From JAPPHA01 sp963662705 (GTDB lineage: Bacteria > Pseudomonadota > Alphaproteobacteria > Rhodobacterales > Rhodobacteraceae), in contig OY759767.1 in NCBI GenBank assembly GCA_963662705.2, positions 1,116,001 through 1,180,000 of the forward strand: 64,000 nt of DNA, in the 5' to 3' direction. The notes beneath the pieces were generated by a model. It was given only the letters and a program-made list of their open reading frames with translations. It ran no database searches and was not told where the DNA came from. Position numbers and translations under genes: made by a program. How positions within the stretch are numbered: the stretch's first letter is position 1; the number at the start of each line of letters is the position of its first letter. Positions 50,691 to 60,204 of the stretch are shown piece by piece.

Positions 50691-51290
50691 TCATTTCGCC
50701 TTTCCCGGACCTGCGATCACTTCGGGCCAGAGAGCGTCGAGCGGGAAGGTGATGGCGTCGAAGGGAGGAAGCGAGACCGGCGCGTCATCGGCAAGCGTCG
50801 CCCGCAGCAGCCAATGCCCCTCGCTCAATTCGAAGGCCTCGAGCATCCGTGCATCGGGATCGACGAACCAGAGATGGCCGACACCTTCGCGGGCATAGAG
50901 CGCCCGCTTCTCGTTCAGGTCCAGCCATCGCGTGGACGGCGAGAGCACCTCGCAGATCCAGTCCGGTGCAACCGTGAAACAAGCCGCGTACGGATATCCG
51001 GGCATCGTCTCGCGCCGCCATCCGACGAGATCCGGCACCACGATGTCTTCGCCCAGGTGCAGCTCGGGCTCGAAGAGGATCCACCAGCCGCCGGGGCCGT
51101 CATCGCCATAGCTGAATGGCGAACCGATCTTCATCCCCAGTCCCGAACTTGCCCAGGCATGGCGGGCTGCCGGTCCCGGATGGGTATGGAGGGTTCCGGC
51201 GATCACCTCGGCGACCTCGCGGGGCGGCGCATCGAGCATGTCCTGGCAGGTCGCCCGCCGTGTTTCCGTGCGCCTGTCCCGTGCCATCAT
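50691..51290 (-). CDS. Uma2-family (DUF820) putative endonuclease
   Basis: 199 residues from the ATG at 51290. MMARDRRTETRRATCQDMLD leads to the Uma2 restriction-endonuclease-like fold: GWWILFEPELHLGEDIVVPD contains the first catalytic acidic residue (E-P-E-L-H), LVGWRRETMP the second position, and PDWICEVLSPSTRWLDLNEK the E-V-L-S-P-S-T motif with the K of the PD-(D/E)XK centre. KRALYAREGVGHLWFVDPDA is also typical. Uma2 proteins are widespread and of unknown cellular role. It lies 25 bp from the adjacent recombinase gene, on the same strand. Confidence 0.88.
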   Translation of the reverse strand: MMARDRRTETRRATCQDMLDAPPREVAEVIAGTLHTHPGPAARHAWASSGLGMKIGSPFSYGDDGPGGWWILFEPELHLGEDIVVPDLVGWRRETMPGYPYAACFTVAPDWICEVLSPSTRWLDLNEKRALYAREGVGHLWFVDPDARMLEAFELSEGHWLLRATLADDAPVSLPPFDAITFPLDALWPEVIAGPGKAK

Positions 51291-51315
51291 GATCCCTGTT
51301 CCCCCCGTTTGCTCC

Positions 51316-52347
51316 TCAAAGCCCGATCCGCTCGATCTCGTCCAGCGAGATCGTCTCGGCGCGGCGGTCGTAGAGCCGGGTCGTCTCCGTTTTCGCGTGA
51401 CCGGCCAGGTACTGGGCAACCTCGACGCGCGCATCGGGATGCTCCAGGTAGGCGGTGATGCCGATGGCGCGAAAGGAATGGGCACAAAGCGCCCAGGTGC
51501 CGATCACGCCCGCCTTGTGGGCCTGTTCGGCCCGGCGCGAGACGGCCTCCAGCGCGCGTCTCCGGTTCAACCGCCGCTCCGACAGCTGGACCTCGCTGCC
51601 CCTGCGGTCGACCGCCCGGAACAGCGGTGCATACGGCTGCTGCTGCAACCCGCCCGCCTCCATGTATTCCCTGAGCCAGGCCTCGAGATTGTGGTGGCAG
51701 GGAACATCGATGATCTTGCCGCCCTTTTCCGAAAGCCGCAGGTGCCAGCGGGAATCGCGGACATGGACATCCCGAACGTCCAGGGCCACCGCCGCGGAGA
51801 TCCGTGCAAAGGCAAAGGCCAGGGTGGCGATGAAGGCCCGGTCGCGCAACTCCGTGATCGTCCGCGCCGGCAGCCACCGGAGGAACCGCCGGGCTTCTGC
51901 GGTGCTGAGAACAGGCGTCTGGCCGGTCCGGACCACGTGCCTCGGGCCGCGGACCGTCTCGGCCGGAGAGGCGGGTATGACCTGGTGCTGCGCCAACCAG
52001 GAGAACAGTTGCCGGACAGCCGCCAGTTCGAGCTTGACGGTCGGGCGCGAGACGCCGTCCCCGAGACGCCATTCCACCCAGGCTGCGACGTGGAGGGCCG
52101 TCACCTGGCGCACGTCGTCGATGCCGCGTTCGCCCAGCCAGTGGAACAGGGCCGCGCACGCCCGGGCGTAGGCCATCCGGGTGTTCCGGTTGCGGATGCG
52201 CGCGGTGAAGAATTCGATCCATGCCCGGGCCGAACGGTCGCCATGGCGGGCGATGGCCTCCGGAACAAGCGTAATGGCCGCAAGATCCGCCGGGACGGCG
52301 GGTGATTGCCGGATAGTGCCCGGATCGTCGCGGAGCGCCGGAATCAT
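51316..52347 (-). CDS. Tyrosine recombinase/integrase
   Basis: 343 residues from the ATG at 52347 (an ATG at 52368 is also possible). A SAM-like core-binding domain (AWIEFFTARIRNRNTRMAYA, RACAALFHWLGERGI, ~50-130) precedes the catalytic domain. Catalytic residues are visible as R in LAFAFARISAAVALDV, K in LSEKGGKIIDVPCH, H-x-x-R in CAHSFRAIGITAYL, H in VAQYLAGHAKTETT and Y in TTRLYDRRAET. Complete and normal in length, so probably active. A decayed relative is at 54.3-55.0 kb. It lies 25 bp from the Uma2 gene. Confidence 0.93.
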   Translation of the reverse strand: MIPALRDDPGTIRQSPAVPADLAAITLVPEAIARHGDRSARAWIEFFTARIRNRNTRMAYARACAALFHWLGERGIDDVRQVTALHVAAWVEWRLGDGVSRPTVKLELAAVRQLFSWLAQHQVIPASPAETVRGPRHVVRTGQTPVLSTAEARRFLRWLPARTITELRDRAFIATLAFAFARISAAVALDVRDVHVRDSRWHLRLSEKGGKIIDVPCHHNLEAWLREYMEAGGLQQQPYAPLFRAVDRRGSEVQLSERRLNRRRALEAVSRRAEQAHKAGVIGTWALCAHSFRAIGITAYLEHPDARVEVAQYLAGHAKTETTRLYDRRAETISLDEIERIGL

Positions 52348-52651
52348 GGAATTTTCCGTGGCACGCACGGGCCAATGATTGATAACGACACGATCGTTCG
52401 GGTCCGGGCGGCGCGAGAAGTGGCGGTCATAAACGCCGTTATGAACTCTTCATCTATAGACCCGTGGCTCGACAGGATGGATGAGCGCAGGATGTAACCC
52501 GCGCCTAATTCGTGCTTGCCAAAAAATAGACTAAGTTATTGACTCTATGTGATAAATCGTGGTATTTTCACCGCGAAGATCAAGGCTGAAATCCCGCTTT
52601 CGACCCCTTTTGGCCCAATTCGAGCCGATTTGCACACTTCTTCGCGAGGCA
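52348..52651. other. No gene recognised; probable left end of the ISNCY-type element
   Basis: AT-richer sequence with TTGACT followed 20 bp later by a GTATTTT-type element, which could be the transposase promoter. No inverted repeat pair with 54034-54339 was found. Confidence 0.35.
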
Positions 52652-54033
52652 ATGATGAGACAGGTACGCAATCCGCAGATGACACTCGGCGAGGTTCACA
52701 TCGAAGACATCGAACTCGACCTCAAGTCCAGGGACGACATCCCGGCCCTGCTGCTGGGTCTTCAGCATCTCTACGCCGACGAGCATTTCCGCGCCCGGCT
52801 GTTCGCACTCCTGGACGAGCACATCCTTCCCGGCATCGACAGGAAGGTCGGACGACCGGGCATGGATATGTGGCGGATCCTCGTGATGGGGGTGATCAAG
52901 CAGGGGCTCGGCTGCGATTTCGACCGTCTCCACGAACTGGTGAACGAGCACAAGACGTTGCGCCGCTTCCTTGGCCATGCGGATGCCTGGGACGACTATC
53001 GCTACGGCTACCAGAGGCTGGTGGACAACGTGAGCCTTCTGCGTCCCGAACTGCTTGTTGCGGTCAACAACCTGGTTGTGGAGAGCGGCCATGCGGTCGC
53101 GGGAAAAAAGCCTGGCGCGCCCTTGGTCGGGCGCTGTGACAGCTTCGTGGTCGAGACCGACGTCCACTATCCGACGGATGTCAGTCTCCTGTGGGACGCG
53201 ATGCGCTGCCTGATCCGGGCGGTGGGCCGTGCGGCGGCGAAGAGTGGTGTTCGTGGCTGGCGCGGCGGCTGTTCCACAGGGTGCGGGTGACGCGGCGGGC
53301 GCGTCCCGAGCATGTTGAGGCATATCTCGGGCGCTGCCTCGAGCTTGTCGCGCGTGCGGAGGCCAGCCTTGCGGACCTGGTCCCGCATGGCGTGAAAGCC
53401 TAGGAGATTGTGGAGATCGAAGGGTATATCGCCCATGCGAAGCGTCAGATCGACCAGATCGACCGCCGTCTTCTGCGGGGCGAGACCATCCCTCAGGACG
53501 AGAAGGTGTTCTCGATCTTCGAGCCGCACACGCGCTGGATCGCGAAGGGCAAGGCGGGATGTCCAGTGGAACTGGGTGTTCCGGTCTGCATCCTGGAAGA
53601 TCAGCACGGCTTCGTCCTGCACCACGAGGTCATGTGGGAAGGCAGCGACGTGGACTATGCGGTGCCGATGGTTGAGGCTGCCCAGGCGCGGTTTCCCGAT
53701 CTCCGCGCGGTGAGCTTCGACCGCGGCTTTCACAGCCCCGAAAACCGTGTCCGCCTCGACGCGTTGCTCGATCACAACGTGCTGCCGAAGACGGGCTACC
53801 TCAACAAGGCGGATCGCGAACGCGAGCAGGGTGACGATTTCGTCGCGATGCGTCGCCAGCATCCGGCGGTTGAATCGGCGATCAACAACCTCGAGCACCG
53901 CGGTCTCGACCGGGTCCTGGCGTACGGGGCTGAGGGTTTTGCCCGCGTGGTGGCACTCTCCGTGGTTGCCCTCAACATCCACCGCATCGGTCTTCTGCTG
54001 CGTCGCAAGGCACGACGACGACGCGCCGCCTGA
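52652..54033 (+). pseudogene. ISNCY-family transposase with a frameshift and a stop
   Basis: Frame 1 from MMRQVRNPQMTLGEVHIEDI covers LLLGLQHLYADEHFRARLFA, KVGRPGMDMWRILVMGVIKQ and RCDSFVVETDVHYPTDVSLL, then goes out of frame near 53255. The continuation is RLFHRVRVTRRARPEHVEAY, ending at an in-frame TAG at 53401, and resumes as EGYIAHAKRQIDQIDRRLLR, FSIFEPHTRWIAKGKAGCPV, SFDRGFHSPENRVRLDALLD and HPAVESAINNLEHRGLDRVL. This is a complete ISNCY-type transposase in order, broken by one frameshift and one nonsense codon; it cannot be translated as one protein. Confidence 0.9.
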
Positions 54034-54339
54034 CGGCGCTCCCGAAACACCGGTTCATTCGTGACCCGCCCGGAGCGGGACCGGCTCCCTATGGGCTGAT
54101 GGCGGCGAAAGCCGCAAAATTCGGTCCGGTAGGCGTGAAATCAGCCGTTCGGGACGCGCCAACATCCCGATGCAAACCGGATTGCCGCGTCGCGGCATTC
54201 CGGTTTGTCGAAAATCGTCGTCCGCCACCGCCGAAAAGAGGGGGTTTTCTGGCGGACACTAATTCTTGAATAGCCGAATTTGTTTTGGCCGCCCGACCAG
54301 GCGGACTCCATGCAAAAGTTAACATTCCCATCAGGGTCC
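54034..54339. other. No gene recognised
   Basis: GC-rich, with several short inverted motifs (for example CCGGAGCGGGACCGG at 54069). Contains no frame I can support. Confidence 0.35.
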
Positions 54340-55010
54340 GGCGGCTCTTTGATTGGCTGACGGTCCGTCGGTTGATTTCGTCGTCGACAGCTGCCGCCGT
54401 GGGCGGTCTGGAGCACGCTGTCTGCCGTGGGACGACGCCGGTTCTTTCCGCCGCCGAGTGTCGCAGCTTCTTGAGGTCCTTCCCGGCAGGGACTGTCGGA
54501 GTCTTCGCGATCGCGCGTTGATCGCAAACATGAGGTACAGTTTCGCGCGAATCCCTGCAGCGCTTGCATAAATGTGAAGAATGTCTCCCTAATCGAACGC
54601 CGTCTCTGGCTGCGGTTGAATGAGAAGGGCGGCAAGGTGCCAAACGTATCCTGCCATCACAGCCTCGAATCCTGTCTCAGGGGCTGCATCACAGAAGCCG
54701 GAATTGGCATCGACCGTGATAACCCCCCTGTTCCGCTCACTAAACCGCGACGGCTCGCCATCTGGCCAGCGTCTGGTCCGGCAACGCGCACGGGAGAAGT
54801 TCCGGAAACGCACCCGGATTGCGGGAATGTCGACGAATATCTGCATTCACAGCTTCAGGGCAACTGGATTCACTCCGAACCTGCAGAATCAGGTGGGTGC
54901 GTGTCGAGGTGGCCCAGTATCTGGCGGGCCACTCGGATCCCAAGACGACAAAGCTCAATGATCGGCCTGGTGACCGCGACTCGCTGTATGGAATCGATCG
55001 GCACGCGGCA
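54340..55010 (+). pseudogene. Decayed tyrosine recombinase
   Basis: Pieces align in order with the integrase at 51.3-52.3 kb although they lie on the opposite strand: RGTTPVLSAAECRSF, LRSFPAG, FARIPAALA, RRLWLRLNEKGGKVPNVSCH, HSFRATGFTPNL, VRVEVAQYLAGHSDPKTTKL and NDRPGDRD. At least four frame changes are needed, and the catalytic tyrosine position reads N in TKLNDR. Dead copy. Confidence 0.8.
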
Positions 55011-55026
55011 CCGGCGGTTCTTCCGG

Positions 55027-55551
55027 TCAGGTGGCAGTCTCGTCTTTCGCCGGCCTGCGGATCAGGAACGTCGGATCGATCTGAAGCGCCATGGCGAGCG
55101 ATTCAACCGTGGATACCCGCGGGTTGGATTTCGCAAGTTCGATCTCCGAAATCGTGCCCATGCGCACATGCGACAGCCGGGCGAGCGCGGCCTGCGACAG
55201 GTTCTGCCGGATCCGGTGAAACCGCACGTTCGCTCCCAGGGCCTGCGCCAATGTGCGGCCGTGGTCGACGCCCTCCCATCCCTCGCTGACGAAGACGGCT
55301 TCCTCCCGGGCGAGGGTCTTCCCCTTCGCCGACAGGCGGTTCAGGAGCTCGGACGGACCGACCTCGAACGCCAGGGCGATCGCCTCGACCGTGGAGAGGC
55401 GCGCGTTCGTTGCTCCGCGCTCGATCTCGCTGATCGTCTTTACCTTCAGGTGCGCACGCCGGGCGAGCTCGGCCTGGTGCCACTTGCGACGCTTCCGCCG
55501 CCCCCTGACGTTCCTCCCGAACGCCCTGATGAGACTTCTGCGAACAATCAT
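55027..55551 (-). CDS. Tandem XRE helix-turn-helix regulator
   Basis: 174 residues with two XRE domains in one chain: residues ~10-65 (GRNVRGRRKRRKWHQAELAR, RAHLKVKTISEIERG) and ~98-155 (GANVRFHRIRQNLSQAALAR, LSHVRMGTISEIE). Each has the Q-x-x-L-A-x, two-helix, S-x-x-E pattern, and each is followed by STVE-type helix residues. A protein with two such domains could contact two adjacent half-sites on its own. It is encoded convergently with the decayed integrase and upstream of another XRE gene. Regulated genes unknown. Confidence 0.88.
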   Translation of the reverse strand: MIVRRSLIRAFGRNVRGRRKRRKWHQAELARRAHLKVKTISEIERGATNARLSTVEAIALAFEVGPSELLNRLSAKGKTLAREEAVFVSEGWEGVDHGRTLAQALGANVRFHRIRQNLSQAALARLSHVRMGTISEIELAKSNPRVSTVESLAMALQIDPTFLIRRPAKDETAT

Positions 55552-55638
55552 GGTGGCATCCGGTCTGTCTGCGCGCCCGGTGCGGCGGGAACCTCAGGGT
55601 TTACACCATTTGTTTCCCCGATCCCATGATCACGAGCA

Positions 55639-55908
55639 TTATTCCTGACCGGCCCCCCGTGCCGGTTTCCTGCAGTTATGATCTAGCAGGACCGCGGGGT
55701 CGAGCCTGAGCACCCTGGCAATTGCCTCGACGGTCGTCAGGGTCGGATTCGCCTTCCCACGCTCGATTTGCGATATAACCATGGGATGGAGATTTGCGCG
55801 GGCTGCCAGATCTGCCTGTGCCCATCCGCGCCACTTCCGGCGGTACTTCACATTCTCTCCGAAGACCGCGGCGAGGCTGGTGCGGGTGTCCTGTTCGGCT
55901 GCGGCCAT
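55639..55908 (-). CDS. Small XRE-family regulator
   Basis: 89 residues from the ATG at 55908 (MAAAEQDTRTSLAAVFGENV). One helix-turn-helix: YRRKWRGWAQADLAARANLH, PMVISQIERGKANPTLTTVE, then LRLDPAVLLD. It resembles the second domain of the tandem protein just downstream in transcription direction (FGENV versus LGANV starts). An upstream ATG at 56013 would add a disordered 35-residue stretch and is less likely. Confidence 0.85.
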   Translation of the reverse strand: MAAAEQDTRTSLAAVFGENVKYRRKWRGWAQADLAARANLHPMVISQIERGKANPTLTTVEAIARVLRLDPAVLLDHNCRKPARGAGQE

Positions 55909-56796
55909 CGGTGTTCCCGGCGAATGATTCGTGTGCTGTTGCCCGTCTACCGCCTGTTTTCGCGTCTTGTCCAGAGCAGGCCGCGCGACGGCAGGTACTG
56001 CCGGTCCTTTCACCAGGCCGCTGATTTCGGCAACCTTTTCCCGAATACCCTATATCATTAATACCAAAAACTGCTTTCCCACCTCCCGATCCACCGGAGA
56101 GCCTTGGCATGGGATGCAACTTGCTGTTATCCTGACGCACGAATCGCCGCCGACAGCGGCGCTTTGCGGAGAAGCCAACGAAACCAGGACAACGGCTCGA
56201 AAAAAACGAAGGGCGCCTGCCAACACCACGCCAGACGCCCACCGCTATCAAAGCTACCGATCTCCTTGTTAGCGGAATTCCAGATGGGTGGCAACTGAAA
56301 AACGGCGTTTTTCGGTCCCCGGTGGAGTGTGTCTGGCAGGCCCGATCAAGGAGAGCATGCCTCGATGCAGTCTGCTCATGACCGAACACCGTCCTCCCGT
56401 GCGGTTCTCGCGGGATACGTGCTGCCGGGCGACGTCAAGCCTGGCGCACGCGTTTTCAACCATCTTCCAGGGCCTGCGGGCTTCCGGGTGCGGCCTGGCC
56501 GCTGCCAACGCCTGGCTGTTCCTGGCGCGCTCGACGTCCCCCGCGGCCTGGTTCGAGACCGGCAGGCTGTCGATCAACTGGCGAATGCACGCGATGCGGC
56601 AGTCGAAACGGCCTCCAGAAGCGGAAATCCGCCATTGCTTCGGAAAGAACCGGCACGCGCGTGCGTTGAAAGTTTCCGATGCCAATACGATCCAACACCT
56701 GAATGATCAACAAATCGGATGTTCCTCAAGCTTGACAATCCGATAGCGCTATGGTACCGATAACGGTTCCTGCGCGACAATTCAAAGGGCAGAGAA
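55909..56796. other. Unclear region, hairpin at 56297-56313
   Basis: Open frames of 125-152 codons overlap on both strands between 56.3 and 56.75 kb, but none resembles a known family and none shows a good ribosome-binding site, so I do not call a gene. A hairpin GAAAAACG-G-CGTTTTTC at 56297-56313 is the clearest structure; it may be a terminator for transcripts from either side. Confidence 0.4.
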
Positions 56797-57189
56797 ATGA
56801 ACCCGCGACAATCTTATCACAAGGCCGAACTCAATCGCGTACAAAAGGCAAAAGACGATGCCCGACGAGATGGCCGGGAAGTGCTGACGCCACTGGCGGC
56901 GATGGACCTTTTCAAAAAGTCGCCGGAAGCCATCCGCAAGGCCGTCCGCACTGGAAAGGTGACCGCCGAATTTGACCTTTGGGTGACCGACAAAAAGGTA
57001 AGTATGATTGATTTGAGATCTGCGGTGAATTACTGGGGCGGCGATGGATCGGACCTCGACGACCGCCTGGATCAGATGCGGGAGAATGGCCTGACGTTCG
57101 CTTACGGTCATTCGGATCGGTGGCTTACTTTCAATATCTTGCACCCGGATCCACTGATAAGGTTCCGCGACGGTCGGGAAGCGGAGTAG
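56797..57189 (+). CDS. Hypothetical protein, helix-turn-helix-like middle
   Basis: 130 residues. MNPRQSYHKAELNRVQKAKD is basic and helical; LTPLAAMDLFKKSPEAIRKA, VRTGKVTAEFDLWVTDKKVS resembles the winged helix of excisionase-like or replication-control proteins. No recognised family. GGGCAGAGAA precedes the ATG. It is followed after 8 bp by the excisionase-like gene and then by the integrase, so it is probably part of the same element. Confidence 0.6.
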   Translation: MNPRQSYHKAELNRVQKAKDDARRDGREVLTPLAAMDLFKKSPEAIRKAVRTGKVTAEFDLWVTDKKVSMIDLRSAVNYWGGDGSDLDDRLDQMRENGLTFAYGHSDRWLTFNILHPDPLIRFRDGREAE

Positions 57190-57197
57190 CAAGGCAA

Positions 57198-57482
57198 ATG
57201 CCCCGCCTGCTGTCCATCCCTGAAGCTGCCGAAGAACTGGGCGTTCCCACCGCGTCGCTACGCACCGAAGCGGAGCGGCACGGCTACATCATAAGGATGG
57301 GTCGTGCTCTTCGAATTGATCCCAACGACTTATCGGAGCTAATCAAGAAATGCCAAGACACTCCAAAGGCGCACGCCTGTACAAGCGTGGAAACGTCTAT
57401 TACGTCCGCGACGGTCAAGCATTCTTCAGCACGGGAACTGCGGATCGAAGAGAAGCTGATCGCGCGCTCGCCCGGTACATAG
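57198..57482 (+). CDS. Excisionase-like helix-turn-helix protein
   Basis: 94 residues from the ATG at 57198. The N-terminal MPRLLSIPEAAEELGVPTAS, then LRTEAERHGYIIRMGRALRI, is the MerR-like winged helix (AlpA/Xis type), ending DPNDLSELIKK. Excisionases direct the neighbouring tyrosine recombinase towards excision. The C-terminal ~40 residues overlap the integrase gene out of phase by 133 bp and may be coincidental; if the last part is not used the protein would be about 55 residues. Confidence 0.7.
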   Translation: MPRLLSIPEAAEELGVPTASLRTEAERHGYIIRMGRALRIDPNDLSELIKKCQDTPKAHACTSVETSITSATVKHSSARELRIEEKLIARSPGT

Positions 57483-58372
57483 CAGAAAAGGATCAGCCTA
57501 CAGGTCCCCGTCGTTCCGATCAAATGACGGTTGACGAGGCACTTAGCATCTACGGTAACGAACACGGATTGACCGTACGAGCGCCAGCCACCATAGGCTA
57601 TTCAATCAAGGCGTTACGGCCGATTCTGGGGCCGCTTTCCGTAGCCACCATCAACAAAGAGCAGTGCCAGCGTTATGCCAGAGAACGTGGCGTTAAGCCC
57701 GGCACAATTCGACGGGAACTGGGCGTATTGCAGGCCGCGTTGAACCATTGCCACGCACAAGGATATTTGCTTACCCCGATCAAAGTGACGTTACCTCCAC
57801 CGCCGCCGCCGCGAGATCGCTGGCTTGACCGCGCTGAAGCGGCCAAGCTGTTAAGGGCCGCGTGGCGGAATCCCAAATCGAAACACTTGGCAAGGTTTAT
57901 TGTAGTGGCACTTTACACGGGAACACGGTCCGGCGCGATTCTGCGTCTTGGCTTCATGGCGAACACGGTGGGCGGTAATGTCAATACCGAGTCGGGCATG
58001 ATGTACCGCAGGGGGGCAGGGCAAGCCGTTACAAAAAAACGGCAACCGCCAATCCCGATCCCGCGTCCGTTGCTAGCGCACATGCGGCGCTGGGAAAGGA
58101 ACGGATCAAGGTGGGTAATCGAGATTGACGGCCATAGGGTTGCGAGCATCAAGACTGCTTGGGCGAGTGCCTTGAATGCAGCCGGTATCGACCACTGTAC
58201 CCGCCATGACCTGCGACACACGGCGATAACGTGGGCGATGCAAAGAGGCATGGATCGTTGGATCGCTTCCGGATTTTTCGGGGTTTCAATGAATGTCCTG
58301 GAACAGACCTATGCCCATCACAGCCCTGACTACTTGCGCGACGCGACCAAAATCATGGAGCGTAAACGGTGA
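57350..58372 (+). CDS. Phage-type tyrosine integrase
   Basis: 340 residues. An N-terminal arm-binding segment (RHSKGARLYKRGNVYYVRDG) and a SAM-like domain (DQMTVDEALSIYGNEHGLTV to LGVLQAALNHCHAQGYL) precede the catalytic domain. Catalytic arginine is in VALYTGTRSGAILRL, H-x-x-R in TRHDLRHTAITWAM and the tyrosine in LEQTYAHHSPDYL. The usual L-G-H box is degenerate (IASGFFGVSMNVLEQTY), which is tolerated in some members but may lower activity. Directly downstream is a tRNA 3' end that serves as the attachment site, as is usual for such integrases. Confidence 0.9.
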   Translation: MPRHSKGARLYKRGNVYYVRDGQAFFSTGTADRREADRALARYIAEKDQPTGPRRSDQMTVDEALSIYGNEHGLTVRAPATIGYSIKALRPILGPLSVATINKEQCQRYARERGVKPGTIRRELGVLQAALNHCHAQGYLLTPIKVTLPPPPPPRDRWLDRAEAAKLLRAAWRNPKSKHLARFIVVALYTGTRSGAILRLGFMANTVGGNVNTESGMMYRRGAGQAVTKKRQPPIPIPRPLLAHMRRWERNGSRWVIEIDGHRVASIKTAWASALNAAGIDHCTRHDLRHTAITWAMQRGMDRWIASGFFGVSMNVLEQTYAHHSPDYLRDATKIMERKR

Positions 58373-58378
58373 CGTTTC

Positions 58379-58466
58379 TGTGCAGTGCACAGTTTCAACC
58401 ATTTCAAAGGCGCTCGAAAGTGAACAAAACGTAGAATGAACCGTGAATAAAACGTGAACAAAAGGT
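58379..58466 (+). promoter_or_regulatory. Candidate integrase arm sites and palindrome
   Basis: CTGTGCAGTGCACAG (58379-58393) is a perfect palindrome. It is followed by three imperfect 13-bp direct repeats, GTGAACAAAACGT (58420), GTGAATAAAACGT (58443) and GTGAACAAAAGGT (58454), between the integrase and the tRNA-like core. Repeats of this kind at an attachment site are typical integrase/excisionase arm-binding sites (inference). Confidence 0.55.
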
Positions 58467-58484
58467 GTTGAACTGTATTGGTAA

Positions 58485-58522
58485 GGGAGAGGTCGAGAGT
58501 TCAAATCTCTCCGGCAGCACCA
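58485..58522 (+). other. tRNA 3'-end attachment site (partial tRNA)
   Basis: GAGAG-TTCAAAT-CTCTC is a good T-arm, followed by CGGCAGC, a discriminator A and CCA at 58520-58522. The acceptor 5' strand (expected GCTGCCG) and the D and anticodon arms are absent upstream. It is the 3' segment of a tRNA that an integrating element has used as its attachment site; a leucine or serine type is possible from the discriminator and variable end, but the isotype cannot be fixed. Confidence 0.75.
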
Positions 58523-58615
58523 GTAAAATCAATGACTCAAAGAAAATCAGCGAATCCGGAAACGGAACTGTTTCCAGCCCATTACCCCAAGTTGCCGAGG
58601 CGGGATGCCGTCCGG

Positions 58616-59734
58616 TCAGTATGCAATTGCTTCCCTCGGATTGAAACACTCGTGACCGAGACTTTCTGCAACCGCGGCATGGGTGATCCGGCCGGCGTGG
58701 ACGTTCAGTCCACCCATCAAATGCGGATCGTCTCCCAGTGCCTTTCGCCAACCCTTGTCGGCGATTGCCAGCGTATAAGGCAGCGTGGCGTTGTTCAACG
58801 CCTGAGCCGAGGTGCGTGGCACGCCGCCAGGCATGTTGGCGACGCAATAATGCACGACTTCGTCCACCACAAAGACCGGATCATCGTGGGTCGTCGGACG
58901 GGATGTCTCGAAGCAGCCGCCCTGGTCGATCGCAACGTCGACGAGGACCGAGCCAGGTTTCATCCGGCTCACGATTTCGGCGGACACCAGTTTTGGCGCC
59001 GCCGCGCCGGGAACCAAAACGCCGCCGATCACCAGGTCCGCCGCGATACAGTGGCGCTCGATGGCATCGCGGTTCGAAAATACGGTGTTCAGCGGCCGGC
59101 CGAACTGTCGCCACAGGCGGCGCAGCTGGTCGACGTTTCGGTCCAGCACCCAGACATCGGCGCCCATGCCGAGCGCGATATGAATGGCGTGGGTTCCAAC
59201 GACACCGCCGCCGATGACGACAACTTTGCCGGGATCTACACCAGGCACGCCGCCCAGCAGGATGCCCAGTCCGTAGTGGGTCTTCTCCAGGAAATAGGCG
59301 CCCGCCTGGACCGACATGCGGCCAGCTATTTCCGACATCGGCGCCAGCAGCGGCAGGCCGCCGGACGGCGAGGTGACGGTTTCGTAGGCGATGCAGGTCG
59401 CGCCGCTGTCGAGTAGATCGTCGGCCTGGTCCGGATCGGGCGCAAGATGCAGATAGGTGAACAGGATCTGCCCCTCGCGGAGCATCGCGCGCTCCGGCAC
59501 CAGCGGCTCCTTCACCTTGACGATCATTTCGGCCTCGGCGAACACCTCGACGGCCGAACCCGCGATGGATGCCCCGGCCCCCTCGTAGTGTGCATCGGTC
59601 ATGCCGATCGCCGCACCGGCCCCGCTTTCGACGACGACCCGGTGGCCGTGCGCGACGAGTTCGCGGACATTGCCGGGAATCAGCCCGACCCGGTATTCGT
59701 GAATTTTCGTTTCTTTGGGAACCCCAATGAGCAT
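58616..59734 (-). CDS. ald: Alanine dehydrogenase
   Basis: 372 residues, the usual length. MLIGVPKETKIHEYRVGLIP is the family start with catalytic lysine and arginine residues close by (KVKEPLVPE, then YLHLAPDPDQ with the catalytic histidine). The NAD-binding Rossmann motif is VVVIGGGVVGTHAIHIALGM, with D at the next strand end (VWVLDRNVDQ). Reaction: L-alanine + NAD+ to pyruvate + ammonium. It lies just beyond the tRNA attachment site, so this is conserved chromosome outside the integrated element (inference). No partner gene is adjacent. Confidence 0.95.
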   Translation of the reverse strand: MLIGVPKETKIHEYRVGLIPGNVRELVAHGHRVVVESGAGAAIGMTDAHYEGAGASIAGSAVEVFAEAEMIVKVKEPLVPERAMLREGQILFTYLHLAPDPDQADDLLDSGATCIAYETVTSPSGGLPLLAPMSEIAGRMSVQAGAYFLEKTHYGLGILLGGVPGVDPGKVVVIGGGVVGTHAIHIALGMGADVWVLDRNVDQLRRLWRQFGRPLNTVFSNRDAIERHCIAADLVIGGVLVPGAAAPKLVSAEIVSRMKPGSVLVDVAIDQGGCFETSRPTTHDDPVFVVDEVVHYCVANMPGGVPRTSAQALNNATLPYTLAIADKGWRKALGDDPHLMGGLNVHAGRITHAAVAESLGHECFNPREAIAY

Positions 59735-60204
59735 GCGAGAACCGCCTGATTACCCGAGCGCGACGTACGAGCCCTTACGATGTTTTCGAGATGCGGTAAA
59801 CAGACGGGAATTCGCCAAAAAATCAGTCCTGACAAACCGATGGGACCAACTGTCGGGAAAAGGACGTTCGAAATGCTCCTCGGCCTTCCGGCGGTCGGCA
59901 TCCCGTCCCACGTTGCGGTTGATGGCCTCCTGTCCCTTCAGCCGAACCGATCGCGCCGACGTCATCAAGCAAGTTCAAGTCGCCGCCCGATCACGATCGT
60001 CACCGACTTTTGGGCATAGCTCATTTTGGTCACCTTTTGACGGCCGGTCAGATTCAAGTCCGTCATGAGTTTTTGAAAAGACAGAATCGATCATGAGGCG
60101 CATGACGCCGAAGAACACGGACGCCATGTCGGTGACGTCGTACGCACTTGGTGACCTCGGCAAAAGGTCGTGAAATTCACGGGTGAAGAATGAGGCAGTG
60201 AATT
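59735..60204. other. No gene recognised
   Basis: Between alanine dehydrogenase and the stress protein. Minus-strand frames of 70-120 codons have no recognised similarity or ribosome-binding site. Confidence 0.35.

Noticed and set aside
51287..52375. Alternative minus-strand frame across the tyrosine recombinase
   Set aside because: All five catalytic residues lie in the other frame.
56269..56746. Overlapping frames of 125-152 codons on both strands
   Set aside because: None has a ribosome-binding site, known domain or clear coding bias.
58440..58522. Complete tRNA gene
   Set aside because: Only the T-arm and the 3' acceptor half are present; no matching 5' acceptor strand or anticodon arm.
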